Positions 13,101 through 24,071 are shown, counted from the first letter of the stretch. The stretch is 33,713 bases of DNA from Phialocephala subalpina (GCA_900073065.1 FJOG01000049.1:206774-240486); one strand, 5' to 3'. Numbers and translations are program-made. Notes: generated by a model from the sequence alone, not told the origin.

Positions 13101-15176
13101 CTTAAAACGCTAGAGCTTACGCCGGAGTCTATATTAAAATCTACGCAATTGACGATTGCAATTAATGTTCTCGATATCTCGACATTATAACCATTACTTA
13201 TCTTTAGATTAAACTAACCCTCACAAGATAATCTTACTAAACGTATACACGCGCCAAATGATCTTATTGTCGACCTTAGTAACGGTCCATCGAACGACTT
13301 ACTTACTACGGAAACATCGGTATCCCGTAATATAACTCGATTTACCGCATTATTTGCCGCATTTACTTACTCGAAGAAACCGACTTATCTAGTCTCAACA
13401 AATCTTTTATAAGAGTATATACAAACAAGGAAACGCGTCCGCAAACAAGTAGAACGTCTCTACTTCATTTAACGACTTTAACACGCGTTAACTTTCTATA
13501 TTACTATTATCTAAGTAATTAATTAAATATATCGGCGTTTATATAGAATCGAACTCCCTTTAGCGCCAAAGAATATCTACGATTTTAAACGATACTCTCA
13601 CTTTACTAGCTTTTAGACTACTATACTACAAGAATACGCTAAACTCATCGAGAAAAGCACGTTCGAAATAATCGATAAAGTAATACTAAGGCCAATTAGT
13701 CTACTACTTATATAAGTGCTTATTTACAAGTTTAATACAAATAATTACTTTCTCAAATACAAAGCACAATTAGTTGCTAAAGGAGATTTACAATAATATA
13801 AACCTAAGGAAACTTACGCTATAACGCTAATAGCTCGAGTATTTCGAGCACTTTACTAGCTTTTAGACTACTATACTACAAGAATACGCTAAACTCATCG
13901 AGAAAAGCACGTTCGAAATAATCGATAAAGTAATACTAAGGCCAATTAGTCTACTACTTATATAAGTGCTTATTTACAAGTTTAATACAAATAATTACTT
14001 TCTCAAATACAAAGCACAATTAGTTGCTAAAGGAGATTTACAATAATATAAACCTAAGGAAACTTACGCTATAACGCTAATAGCTCGAGTATTTCGAGCT
14101 TCGTTAGCGATAAGTTTATAGTCTTCTTTTACGTCGACGATATTTGTGTCTTATATTACTAGCGAGATCGACCAGCCTACGAAGAATTTCGATCGAAGCT
14201 AATGGCGGCATATAAAATGAGAGAGCTAAGGAAGTTGAAGTTGTTTTTAAGTATACGAGTCGTGAGAGATAAAATAGCGCGCAAAATCTGGCTCTATTAA
14301 GACGCGTATATCGATAAGATGGTTAAACGGTTTAAAAAACTATCTACGAAGAAAGCACTTAAAGTTCCTATCGACTTTACGAGAATTTTCGTTCGAAATT
14401 AAAAGTAAGCTACTCTTACGGAAATCGAGGCCTACTAACAAATCTGCGGCTCCGAGACTTACTTAACTACGATCTCCCGACCAAATACAATATACGCCAC
14501 TTCACTACTAGCAACGTTTCATACGAACTTAGTACTTGAACACTAATAAGCTGTTTACGACTTACTAGACTACCTCGAGAATACGAAATACTTAGTTCTT
14601 AAGCTCGGGAGTATACGCGCGTCTATTCTAATTCCAACGATAAGCTCGATCGTAAATCTTTAGAGAGCTATAAGCAACGCTTCTTTAATTAACGACCCCG
14701 ATACTCGCAAAAGCACCAAAGGATATATCTTCTAGCTATTCGGTAATACGATCGATTAGAAAAGCGATCGGTAGAATACGGTCTCTACGTCTATAACGGA
14801 AGTAAAGTTTAAGGCTCTCGCTTTAGTTTATACGTAGCTATTATAATAGTACAAGTTCTTTAGCGCCATCAACCTAAATCTTCCTAACGACGACGTGATC
14901 TACTACGATAACCTATAGACCGTTCGTCTTATAATAAAAGACTCTCCGAAGCTTATCACAAAACTACGATACGTCGATATTTACTAGCACTAATTGCGCG
15001 AGCAAATAAGAAACGGAGCCATTAACGTCAAATAGATCGGCACTAATAAGATAATCGCAAATGGTCTTACTAAAGCCCTACTACGCCAAAAGCACGAATC
15101 TTTTTTCAAACACTTTAATTTTGTCGATATTAAATACTTAATTAACTTTTAAGAGTTTATCGTCGACCCCGTTTAA
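10176..15176 (+). pseudogene. copia gag-pol polyprotein, stop-riddled by RIP
   Basis: One reading frame, starting at ATG 10176, can be followed for about 5 kb. Landmarks in order are: a gag zinc knuckle at about 11058-11087 (CGDLHRYENC, with the first Cys apparently mutated to Tyr); aspartic protease LDSKSTIHIC at about 11589 with its Asp kept; an integrase Cys pair CEIC at about 12115 and core from about 12180 to 12900; the RT start (KYKAQLVAKGDLQ) at about 13757; the RT catalytic FYVDD at 14127-14141; and an RNase H end with ANGLTKALLRQ at 15057. All these landmarks lie in the same phase, so almost no net indels have built up. The damage is in-frame TAA/TAG from C-to-T and G-to-A change. 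The expected centre of RT between the KARLVAKG-type block and YVDD is missing; see the 250-bp repeat entry. Confidence 0.9.
13599..14098 (+). repeat. Perfect 250-bp tandem duplication inside copia RT
   Basis: Bases 13599-13848 are repeated without a mismatch at 13849-14098, including every RIP mutation. The second copy is read out of phase (250 is not a multiple of three), yet coding phase after it equals phase before it. By the usual spacing of copia reverse transcriptases about 80 residues (about 250 bp) of RT should stand where the second copy is. So the second copy looks like a same-length replacement of real RT sequence rather than an insertion. A real conversion event or an assembly patch would both fit. 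Confidence 0.95.
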
Positions 15177-15521
15177 ATAATCATTGCAATTGCCACTACC
15201 TTACTATAGTGAAGTATATTTCCGGGTAATCTAATATTACTTGCTTCGGTTATAATATTTAGTGCATTCTCGACGCGCTCAACGCGTATTTTTATTATAT
15301 TCCGATTTTTATTTACTCTCGCGTTTTAATATTAAATTACTACTATTTTCGAGGCTACGCGATTTCCTTGACATTCTCTTTAGATATAGACTATGTTCGT
15401 AATATTATAATTTTCATTCTTTTGATTACTTTGCTTCTTTCTTTCTTAGGCTTCGTTTTTATAGCACTTAGACACTCTCTTGAGTTTAGAAAGACCAGTA
15501 AGCTAGCCTTTCTAGGGGGTG

Positions 15522-15750
15522 TGTCAGTTGAGGACTCGTAATCAGTAGCAATGGTCTCAATGCGGTGGGGAAATTGTAGTATGTTGGCATAAGGCCGCAT
15601 CATCACTTACGCATCGTTTTACTAAGCGGTTTGGCCTAATTCCGATGTGCCAGCGAGAGCACTATATCAAGCAGACATTTCCACCTAGCTAGACAGGCAG
15701 ATTTGACATCAATACCATACATTTTGCCCTGACCATTGCCGCAACTGATA
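15522..15750 (+). repeat. copia 3' LTR
   Basis: This 229-bp direct repeat of 9738-9965 ends CTGATA. It is preceded by the G-rich candidate polypurine tract and followed by the AATCA target duplication. Confidence 0.93.
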
Positions 15751-15755
15751 AATCA
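15751..15755. repeat. Target-site duplication, right copy (AATCA)
   Basis: Identical to 9733-9737. Removing the element plus one copy rejoins the interrupted transposase frame in phase. Confidence 0.9.
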
Positions 15756-15890
15756 TCTATATAGGAGTCCACAAAGAGCCTCAAATTGAGATGCATTGCA
15801 ATACAGACCTCCAAAAAGGCCCTTTACATACAATTCCACATCATATATCCCTCTACCGGGTTGAAAAGATCAAGCGGTATTGCCTAACCG
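15751..15890 (+). pseudogene. piggyBac-like transposase, continuation after the copia element
   Basis: Reading on from the left part in the same phase gives IYIGVHKEPQIEM, then a GPLHTIPHHIS stretch and EKIKRY. This is the next conserved block of piggyBac-type transposases, after the FIG(I/V)-(I/V)IY-GV motif. Similarity fades after about 15890, before the catalytic Asp residues of the domain, so only the first part of the transposase survives. An open frame continues to 16054 without recognisable motifs. Confidence 0.65.
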
Positions 15891-16157
15891 TGAGGCTGCT
15901 GGTATCCGGGCCCAAATACCAGGCGGTGAGCGGATTCTGCCCACATAAAATGAGATGGGGGCGAAGAAAATCGACATGGTCTAGAACTATCACGCTATGT
16001 ACATGTCACGCTTTCGCATCAGAAATGATGTTGGTACGTATGATACGACTTTGATAGAGAGCCGGCGATCATTCCGTTCCACACCGCCTAGTGTAATTCA
16101 AGAAAGGGGAGCCAAGTCACCTGACCGGAGATTGATCCGTCTCTTTCTGTGGCATCC

Positions 16158-16909
16158 TCACAGCTTAGCCAAGCCCTCCCTCCTATTTCTCCTCGCTCGC
16201 CACAGCCTCGGCAACGGCCCAGCAATCCCCATGACTGGATCAAAGTCCGGAATACCCACCGCCTCAACCTCCCCCCTTATCGCCTTTCCCTCCATCGGCT
16301 TCTTCCCCAACTCGTTCCACCATCTCGGACACCCCTATCGGATTTTCCTGTCAACTTTGAATCTACGGCAACAATCGTTATCTCTACTTACCTTAGGATA
16401 CACTCCAACATAGCAATAGTCATCCGAGCTGCTGATTAAGCTGTGCGCTGTCCCTGCTGGAAGGACGATAACGTCTCCAGCTGAGACGGAGATTTTCTCG
16501 CCGCCAAAGATGTCGGATTGGCCTTCGCCAATGAGAAGAAGTGATTCGCCGCGGAATATGCCTTGGGGATGATTGTTAACAAGGCGGCTGGTAAGAGAGA
16601 TAGCAAAAAGTGACCCAGTTACCGTAGCACTCGTGAGAGTTGGGATGGAAGTGACGAATTTTGATTGTTCCCCATGTACCCTGATTGTCGTCAGTTTGAA
16701 AGAGGTATGTGAATCGAGCCAATGTAGGAAAGTTGCTGTACTCTTTTCTCCCAATTATTTACTTCGAGAAAATCGGCCGTTGAGTCCTCTTCATGCGGCT
16801 TTGGTAGGACATTTCGGTAGACGAGCACTGGGAAATCGCTGTTTGGGACGTAGGGTGTTGGTTTAAGATAGTACGTCTCTGGTGAGATGGTCGTGGTCAT
16901 GGTTGCCAT
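16158..16909 (-). CDS. Cupin-fold protein (YjlB-like), 4 exons, 190 aa
   Basis: Exons run 16909-16742, 16680-16623, 16561-16392 and 16334-16158 and sum to 573 bp. Introns are 61, 61 and 57 bp with GT-AG ends, and the last acceptor is the TAG at 16335-16337. The N-terminus reads ETYYLKPTPYVPNSDFPVLV. The first cupin motif is RHFHPNSHECYGI (His66, His68, His72, Glu73 as likely metal ligands). The second is PAGTAH (His115). The C-terminus contains IPDFDPVMGIAGPLPRLW. This layout matches the short YjlB-type cupins found widely in fungi and bacteria, which have a single barrel and no settled reaction. Without splicing only broken frames are visible. The gene lies just downstream of the piggyBac remnant on the opposite strand. 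No sequence evidence ties it to the catabolic cluster 6 kb away. Confidence 0.85.
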
Positions 16910-17669
16910 TGTGATGTCAATTTAGAACGATTGGAAAACACTCTCCTCGATAATTGGTGGGTGTCTTGGGACCTTGATGGCGAGAATCAAATATATGAAG
17001 GCGTTTATGAGTCGGATTTCCAAACATTCATTTGATTTGGACGCGTTTCACAGTATTCTTGCGTTATTACCCCGCACTGCGAGAGAAGATAGCTAAGAGT
17101 GGCGGGATGGAAGACTTCCGTGCACGTGACACGCATCCTATGATGGATTCCGATACTTATCGAAAGTCTTATTAACCAATGAAGGGGCCCTCCGATGCAA
17201 GAGTAAACGTCGTGCCTTTGATGAGTTGACTTTTTGATACCTGTATGCCCAATCTAGACCACGTTTCCCGAAGCTCGCTTCCCCTGAATGCCCCCCTACT
17301 CGCTTTAGCGACGCTGGAAACACCTGTCACTTTCAAGAAATACCGTTCAATTGACTTTCCAGTCGTAACCCGAATAAGCGATTCCTATCTAAGCGAGTGA
17401 AAAGGGATCACTGCCTCCTAAGCTCCTCCACCATTGAATTCCGCCATCGACCTCAACCTTGACACCTCAAATCACATTTATCTGGGAACCAAAATGAATT
17501 GAAACATTATTCCCAGAGCTCAACCCGTCTTTAACCTTTAGACCAAGAAGCGACAGAGTACCAAGAAAGTCAACATGAACAGGGTGCTGTGATGAGAAGT
17601 ATGTTAGTAGGTAATCATCGCTCGGGGAATGAGGAATACTCACTCAACCAGATTCTTTCATATCTATCC
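16910..17669. other. Intergenic region, no gene seen
   Basis: Normal base composition. It should contain the cupin promoter. The short open frames here show no family motif, and I see no RNA gene. Confidence 0.6.
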
Positions 17670-18133
17670 CTAGTATCTGGTTCCATCCGAGTATTCCCCA
17701 TTGATGACAGTTCTATTGCTGCCATGGTGAGCATTGTGGCTCCTGCTGGAGCTCGTAGAAGATGGGGCGCTTTCTTTCTGGTATGACGCTGTAGCATACG
17801 GGTTGCTTTCTCTCTGATACGCGTACGATGCTGGAGATTCACGCGACACATTCGAGACATTATGAGGGTACGAAACGCGTGCACCTCGATATGAGTGGTT
17901 GGAAGTCTGCTTCGAGGGGTTTTTGGGAGTCCGGGAGTCCAGGAGTCCATGATGGGGAGAAACTATTTGATGGCAGTTTCCAGTTTGGTGACGATTTATG
18001 ATGGAGGAGGAAGACAAGAAGGAGGTGTCAGGTTTGAAGCTGCTTGCAATTGGGAGTTGCGATGTACTGGGCCTGATGGCACCGAAACGTTGGCAGACTT
18101 GACCGATTATATACCCACACCGAGGAACACTTT
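17670..18133 (-). other. Open frame of uncertain status, Ser/Tyr/Asn-rich
   Basis: On the minus strand a frame stays open from about 18133 to a TAG at 17670. Its C-terminal half is rich in Ser, Tyr, Asn and His (for example RESPASYAYQRESNPYATA), a composition common in disordered fungal proteins and unlike random frames. It has no in-frame ATG; a 5' exon could supply one, but I could not place its splice donor. An overlapping frame (17950-17615, with ATG) looks less protein-like. Treat it as a possible gene fragment. Confidence 0.25.
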
Positions 18134-18767
18134 TAGCTCACTCATAGTCGTATGACTTCCTGCAGTGAAATCAAGGTCACGATTCATGCGTACCCCTTTC
18201 CATCTGTGCTATTTCGAGCGCATCCAGCGCATCCAAGGCTTTCTCAGCAATTGAGTATTGGCAGTCAATTGGTCGAGCTGCTCAATAACACGCCATCTTC
18301 GTCGGGCTCTCCAGTGTGCCTACCCGGAAGGATTTCAATGTTTGATAGTGCACTCTTTCCACCAAACATAGTCCTTTGGCTTATCGCCAGCCCCGTAGTC
18401 AAGATGTTGCGACCCGACAAAAGGAATGAAAAGTGAGGCTGTGAGGCGGAATAGGGCGAGGAAGTTTGAATTCAAGCCTTGCCGTGCAGGATAGGCGCCG
18501 AGCTGGAAATCACTGCATGAAAGCATGGACTGGGTTCAGGTCTCGCCCGACGCCATGAGGTTGAAAATCTCTTCATCAAATCAAAAGATGACTTGCTCTC
18601 AAACCGGTGTGGGAAGACCCCGCCCTTTGTTGGGAAAAAATCTGCCTCCAGAAGATTGCGAGTCCATAAGCAACCTGCTGCAACCAATTTCGTGACACTT
18701 TAATATTCACAGCAGCAATCCAATCACATCCAGTCAAGTTGCACTCCCCATAGGTACATTCTTCCAA
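18134..18767. other. Intergenic region upstream of the CorA-like gene
   Basis: No convincing gene. A minus-strand frame at 18576-18905 overlaps exon 1 of the plus-strand CorA-like gene and is read as its shadow. Confidence 0.5.
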
Positions 18768-20631
18768 ATGATGGCGGCCCTTACAGTAAACAATATCTTG
18801 CGGAGAGAGGCATATGATGGTCGAACAACTCGTGTGCACCAAGAGAGCAAGTCTCTTGAGATCTACTGTTTTGAGGTAAGACATCCTAGGGATTTGTATT
18901 CGCACATCAGGAGACCCTACTGATACTATGATAGGATGTGGAACAACCTACTGTCAATGTTGTGGATCTTCTTGCTCCGCAGCTTGCACAGTGGCTTCAG
19001 TTGCAGGTAAGCAGCCAAATCCAGTAGACAAGGTTCTGAAATTTAAATTCCCAGGCCCCCTTTGCACGGCCAGATATGGGAACAGAGCATCCTTTCAAGG
19101 GGGGCTTGCGATTGATGTAAGGATATAGTACACCTGCTTTGATGAAAGCTAATGACCATATGTTCAGTGTTCAACAATGGACCTCCATAGATCTCCCAGA
19201 TCGAACTGTTGTACCTTTCGAGAGTGAACAAGCTTATCACGGAATGATCGATGCGCTTCACTTGCCTCGGGAATACCCATATCTCTTTCGTCACTGTACA
19301 TACTTGGCCCCAAGAGTGTCTACTAGACGGGAAGGTGCGGCTACATTGACATGTCAGTGAATTTCCACATTCCATCTTAATATTGCTAAGTATAAACACT
19401 GAATGCTTCTCCCAGCGATCATGTTTCAGGGTATTAACTTCAACACCTCCTTTACGACGTTGGCACTGTGCTATAATTCAGAAACGAAAATTACATCCGG
19501 CTTCCTTGGGTACATGTGTGGTACCTCAGCCTCGGATCGTGTGCCCACTCAGGGCATCCTCCCATCAATATTGGTTTCCGCAGCGCAAGCACTACATCCG
19601 CTGACAGTACCATTACTACTCTTCCACAACTTCGTAGGAATACTAGGCGGAGAGGCACGCACGCAAGACTATGAGCAATTTGAACTTTCCAGAGAGATCA
19701 ACAACGCCATCCTGCCACAAATGATTGATGCCCTTGACTTCCCAGGCATTCATAGACGGTTGATCAAAGCCCACAACTCTCTCGCCAACCTGATGGCACC
19801 ATTTATCAGAGATTCGAGCATCGCGCTCAGCAATGCGCTCGATGAAATGCCAAACTTTGTATCCGCCGAGGATGTACCAAGGCTGGATGGTACGACCAAG
19901 GCACTCAAACAATGTTTTGAACAGATGAACCTTCGATCTATGGGCTTCCTCCAATTGCGTGAAAAGACATTGAGTAGGATGAACATACAGCTCAAAGTAG
20001 TACGTCCAGGAAACTGGCGGCATAGCTTTCAAGGAGTCTAACACATGTGCAGCTTTTCAACTTGATTCAACAACGCGATAACAAGAGAAATCATGACCTC
20101 GCCACAATATCTTCGGAAATGGCTAAACAATCAACGACAATCATAGAGTCCACGAAGCGAGACAGCGAAGCCATGAAAGCCATTGCGATTCTGACAATGC
20201 TTTTCCTGCCTGGCACAGCAATAGCGGTATGTAACCAGTCCCTCTTTCCGTTAAGCGCTCGTTCATTGTCGCAGGCAATCTTCAGCATGCAACTGTTCTT
20301 CAGCACCTCAAACGACGCCAAAATACCTATAGTCATCAACCCAAGCTTTTGGGTCTACTGGGCAGTGACGATTCCTTTGACCTTGGTTGTACTGTTGATT
20401 TGGTTTATATGGATTCGCCGGGACGACCTGAAAGCGATTTGGTTGAACGGAGTAAAGGTAAGAGCGCTATGGTCTTGGAAGAGTGCTGCGACTGCGACTG
20501 CGACTGCGAGTCCGAATACAGCGCAAAATGTGGACCTCCAAAGCTTACCAAGCTTGCCAAACAATCCAGATGCGTCGGTATCAGGAACAACGATTCAAAC
20601 GACTCGACACGAGGGTAGTGTTGTTAGATGA
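18768..20631 (+). CDS. CorA-like membrane protein, 7 exons, 512 aa
   Basis: Exons run 18768-18875, 18935-19006, 19055-19116, 19168-19352, 19416-19996, 20053-20226 and 20275-20631, in total 1539 bp with all phases consistent. Introns are 48-63 bp, GT-AG. The N-terminal region contains GGLRLIVQQW and IDALHLPREYPYLF, as in fungal CorA-like proteins. The middle (around residues 150-360) is helical and ends LIQQRDNKRN. Two membrane segments follow: about 378-400 (IAILTMLFLPGTAIAAIFSM, the fungal form of the CorA exit helix) and about 419-441 (FWVYWAVTIPLTLVVLLIWF), then a short Ala/Thr-rich tail. The classical GMN motif of true CorA Mg channels is not seen, so transport is not assured. ATG 18768 is followed at once by a second ATG (18771); either could start. 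A shorter start at 19142 is unlikely because the upstream exons continue the family match. Confidence 0.8.
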
Positions 20632-21444
20632 GGACTTGAGTGTGAAGTAGAAGTAAAAAACCAGAAGACTTTGAAAGATTTCCAACCCAGCAATCGTGTT
20701 TGGGAGGGGCAAAGGTAAATCTTGGCTGGTACGAAAGTAAGAAGCATCCGAGGCGCATCAGACTGAATCAAATCGCTGTTTATCAAAACCACAATCGCGC
20801 AATCTTATTTAGAAGCGGAGACTTTGCCCCTGAAACTCGAGGATATGTACGCTGTGAAACAGGGAGCAATAGCTCTAAATGTCTGCATGATACGCTGAAC
20901 CCAGCGGGTGAAGCCTGAAAATTACCCCGCACTTGCCCTGGAATCGTTCCAACGCGCTGGATACGGAGGGACGGGGTTCGAGGTAGCTGAAACAAACCCC
21001 TTGGAGGGCTGAAAAAACTCGGGAAAGACTCGCAGGAAGAGATTTCTCAACGCCCTGAAAAGGCACCGTCAGGATTTAGAAGTTCCTTCTTTGACAACCT
21101 TACAAAAGGCTAATGAAGACTCGAAAGACACGAATAAAATGTAAATGTAATCACTTTGTGAATGACAGACCTTATTCAGCAGAAAAGACAACATCAAATC
21201 AACCCAGAAAGATCTATTTAAGTCCGCTGCGGTAAGTGAAAGCCTACTTCTGAAAAACCACCCTAGTCACACATTAGACTCTCCATTGAGTCAACAGCAG
21301 CTCAGATACAACATTTGAATCACAAAAACATGATTACAATATGACTTCTTTCCAAACTTGAATCACTCACCAGGCAGCGATATACTTACCAAAACCTCGA
21401 GTAGCATCTTGGGAGCATTCTTCATTTCTGTTTACACACCGAAT
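20632..21444. other. Intergenic region, no gene seen
   Basis: Lies between two plus-strand genes. It should hold the CorA-like gene's 3' end and the F-box promoter. Short frames only; no repeat or RNA signature. Confidence 0.6.
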
Positions 21445-22652
21445 ATGGAGTCTCAACTGCCCCAAGCGTCGAGCTCGGCAAGTCCGACATCAAGGCTCGA
21501 AGCCTTGCCTGATGAACTGCTCCAAGATATTCTCCACTACTGCTTGCTTCCCCTTCCAAAAGAGCCGTATACCTTAAAGGAAGAGCAAAAGCTTGACTAT
21601 GGGAAAGCGGTTGAAACTAGTCGCAAGTTCCCATCTTGTGTCCTGGTCTCAAAAAGGATTTATCAAACCGGTCAACCTCTTTTATGGCGACACTTACGGA
21701 TTTCTTCGGGATCTAGATTAGACGTGGTCTTAAGTATGATCAAGAAGAATCCGGAGCTCGGCAAACTGGTCCGCACTTTCGATGCTCGATCAAACCCTCG
21801 AGTATTCAGCTTATTGCAGGCGAAAGAGGTTGTGGAGTTCATGCCCCTCCTTCACGCATTGACAATTGTCCTCCATGTGTCTAAAAAGCATCCTCATGAC
21901 CTCAGCTCCTTGAAACGGCTCACCCATTTCAAGTGTGCCTGGTATATCGACCATCAGACAACCACGACCGCTCAAAGTCTTGACCATGAGTTGATACTTC
22001 CAGTAACCATCGAGAGCTATAAGCAACGCAGCATGCGCATCGTCACTCCCGAAGCTCTAGGAAAGCATTTCGCGCAGCTTCCAAGGCTACAGGAACTCCA
22101 CATTCACATTGGCATGCTTGGTGAGACTGGAAATTTGATTGGGGACTTGCCCCAGGAGGCCAAGATACGAGTCCTAACGCTAACCAAAACATCAACCGTA
22201 GTGGTTGATAACTTCATCGAGCCTCTGATATCTCACGGTGCTTCAAATTAGTAGAGGTTCTCAACTGCAACGACCTCTGGGACTCTCCAGGAATCGAAAC
22301 AGGATTAACCAAACTATTGTCTCGCCTTCCCCGATCCCTTCGATGTTTGAGCCTCACCAGTACATACCTCACAAGAACACACATCCCAGCGTTGCAGCAA
22401 CTTTGCAGCCGGCTTGAAGAACTTCGAATCGGGAACCCAAGGAGAGGATTCAATGGAACAGTGCAGACCGAATACGACAAAATGATTCGCATAAGCGATG
22501 TGGAGGATATGGTTCTTTCGGTCAAAGAACCAAGAACACTGAAAAGGCTTGACATATCCGGTCTTGCTGTAAGTGAGCAGCTCAAACTCGGAGTCTCTTC
22601 ATTATTGACCACGTTGTCCCTGCCACTGGAGGTTGTCATTGTGCTTGACTAG
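21445..22652 (+). CDS. F-box protein with an apparent frameshift
   Basis: From ATG 21445 the N-terminus is low-complexity Ser/Ala, followed by an F-box core (LEALPDELLQDILHYCLL, then VLVSKRIY and LLWRHLRI around residues 19-90). A leucine-rich C-terminal region follows. F-box proteins link substrates to SCF ubiquitin ligases through Skp1. The first frame stops at 22249-22251, but the next frame carries on sensibly (FKLVEVLNCNDLWDSPGIE, from 22242) to a TAG ending at 22652. One missing base near 22238-22242 would explain this. Alternatively, a 131-bp intron from a good donor (GTGAGA at 22121) to the AG at 22250-22251 restores the frame, but it would remove sequence that reads as coding. So this is either a young pseudogene, a sequence error or a spliced gene. 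It has no evident link to the cluster on its right. Confidence 0.65.
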
Positions 22653-22891
22653 AGTTTTGATGTGGCGGAGTGGAGATGCGTGCAGGGTAAGGATAAAATC
22701 TGGATGGTACGGGAATGAGAGTAAGGTACACGGTAGATTATATCGAGTACGGAAATCAATTGAAAATCGTGTTATCGTCTTTGCAGTTCTACGATTCAGG
22801 GGACTTGAGCTTAAAAGTCAGCGAGTAAGCCTTTAAAACTCAACCGAGACATACTGAAAAATAGCGATCAAAGCCTGAAACCCCCAATCTT

Positions 22892-23829
22892 TTAAGCCTT
22901 CTCAAAAACAACCCTATTCTTCAACCCACCCACCCCCTCAACAACAACCTCCACCACATCTCCATCCCCAAGAAACCCCTTAGGCTCCATAAACAACCCA
23001 ACTCCACTCGGCGTCCCCGTCATAATAACCGTTCCCCTCCTCAATGTCGTCCCTCTACTCAAATGCTCAATAATCTTGCTTACACTCCAAATCATATCAT
23101 CCGTTCCCGTCCCTTGTCTCTTCTCTCCATTGACTTTCGTCACATAGTTTAGCTTATGAGGATCAACCCCTTCCTTTTGGAGAAGGACAGAGGGACCAAC
23201 AGGCGCAAATTTATCGAAAGATTTAGCGTATGAAAATTGATTCCCTGAGACGGAGGCAGGGAGTTGGAAGTTTCGAGCCGAGACGTCGTTCCCGGCTGTG
23301 TAGCCGAGGACGTAGTTGAGAGCTTCCGCTTCAGAGACATTCTTGGCATCGCGGCCGATGATGACGGTGAGTTCGCCTTCGTAGTCGAGTTGGGATTGGG
23401 CGGAGGGGTGGATGGAGATAGTGTCGTAGGGACCGGCTAGGGCGTCGGGAGGTTTGGTGAAGACGACGGGATAGGAAGGAACGGAGAGCTGAGGATATGT
23501 TAGCTTGGGAGCCTTTAGGGGGAGAGGGAGCACTTACGTTTGACTCTTTGGCATGGTGGGCATAGTTCAGGCCGATGCCGATGACAATTGGCGTCGAATC
23601 CAGCGGGCACAGAAGCTTTAAAGTTAGCTATGAAATCAAGATGAGAAGATGCGCTTACCTTGGTGACGACGGCTGTATGACCGGCTTTGGAGAGTCCAGC
23701 GAAAGGATCACCTCTCAGGACAGGGACAGACTTTCCTTCTAAGTCGCCGTTCAGGTCTGACGCCGTGGGTTCTCCATACAAGATGGTGCCTTTCTCGTCC
23801 TCGAAGCGAATGAATCTTTCGACACTCAT
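22892..23829 (-). CDS. FAH-family hydrolase/hydratase, 3 exons, 281 aa
   Basis: Exons run 23829-23659, 23615-23538 and 23488-22892 (846 bp), with introns of 43 and 49 bp. The product is a one-domain fumarylacetoacetate-hydrolase-fold enzyme of the usual 280-residue size. The fold signature begins IGIGLNYAHHAKESN (about residues 69-83). The metal site is LDYEGEL (Glu120, Glu122) with GNDVSAR (Asp151). YAKSFDKFAPVGP follows, and TGTPSGVGLFMEPKGFL lies near the end. The family includes acylpyruvate hydrolases, 2-hydroxypentadienoate hydratases and decarboxylase/isomerases of meta-cleavage pathways, so the exact reaction cannot be told from sequence. Next to an extradiol dioxygenase and a phenol-type monooxygenase, a role in processing the ring-opened dienoate or acylpyruvate is the simplest inference. 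It is transcribed in the same direction as the regulator gene upstream, 324 bp away. No targeting signal is obvious, so it is probably cytosolic. Confidence 0.9.
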
Positions 23830-24046
23830 GATTGCTGAAAGGACGACTCGATTCTTAGTGAATCGAAGATTGAAGGGTCCGAAGGGCGATATAAGCTATG
23901 AGATTGTGCTCGAGTTAGTAATTGATTTCAGATCCACTCCAGCGATTCGTGATTCCTGTGTTACCATATGTCATCGACTTGCAGCTCGGGTGGGACGGAG
24001 TTATGGCGAAGGACCCTTGGCGAGTGGAATCCCCACACGAAGATAG

Positions 24047-24071
24047 TCCGTCCGATCCGCAAATTGGTCCG
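24047..24071. promoter_or_regulatory. Cluster of four TCCG words in the FAH promoter
   Basis: TCCG occurs at 24047, 24051, 24056 and 24068, about 220-240 bp upstream of the FAH start codon and just past the regulator's stop. Zn2Cys6 proteins contact CGG/CCG triplets, and the same TCCG/CGGA word forms the inverted repeat in the divergent promoter at 28075. Binding is an inference. Confidence 0.35.

Larger units (their letters stand above)
9738..15750 (+). mobile_element. Complete Ty1/copia LTR retrotransposon, RIP-inactivated
   Basis: The element is 6013 bp, with direct LTRs, a 5-bp target duplication and a gag-PR-IN-RT-RNaseH order typical of Ty1/copia. LTR ends are TGTCAG...CTGATA; the last six bases look like a RIP-mutated CTGACA, which would restore perfect terminal inverted repeats. 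The interior is full of TAA/TAG codons from CpA-to-TpA changes, while the LTRs are only lightly mutated. It sits in the plus orientation inside a piggyBac-like transposase frame. A G-run (TAGGGGGTG) just left of the 3' LTR is a likely polypurine tract. It cannot encode its own proteins. Confidence 0.93.

Noticed and set aside
16335..16754. Single-exon 139-residue cupin from ATG 16754
   Set aside because: It reads through three introns. Splicing restores the HxH...E metal motif and the conserved C-terminus that this frame lacks.
16158..16909. Cupin gene as a ring-cleaving member of the aromatic cluster
   Set aside because: The single-barrel YjlB-type cupin is not of the gentisate or homogentisate dioxygenase type, and two unrelated genes lie between it and the cluster.
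18576..18905. 109-residue minus-strand frame
   Set aside because: It overlaps exon 1 of the CorA-like gene. The plus-strand exons there are in phase and continue the family N-terminus.
19139..19360. Start of the CorA-like gene at ATG 19142
   Set aside because: That ATG lies inside an intron (19117-19167) of a longer model whose upstream exons read through in phase.
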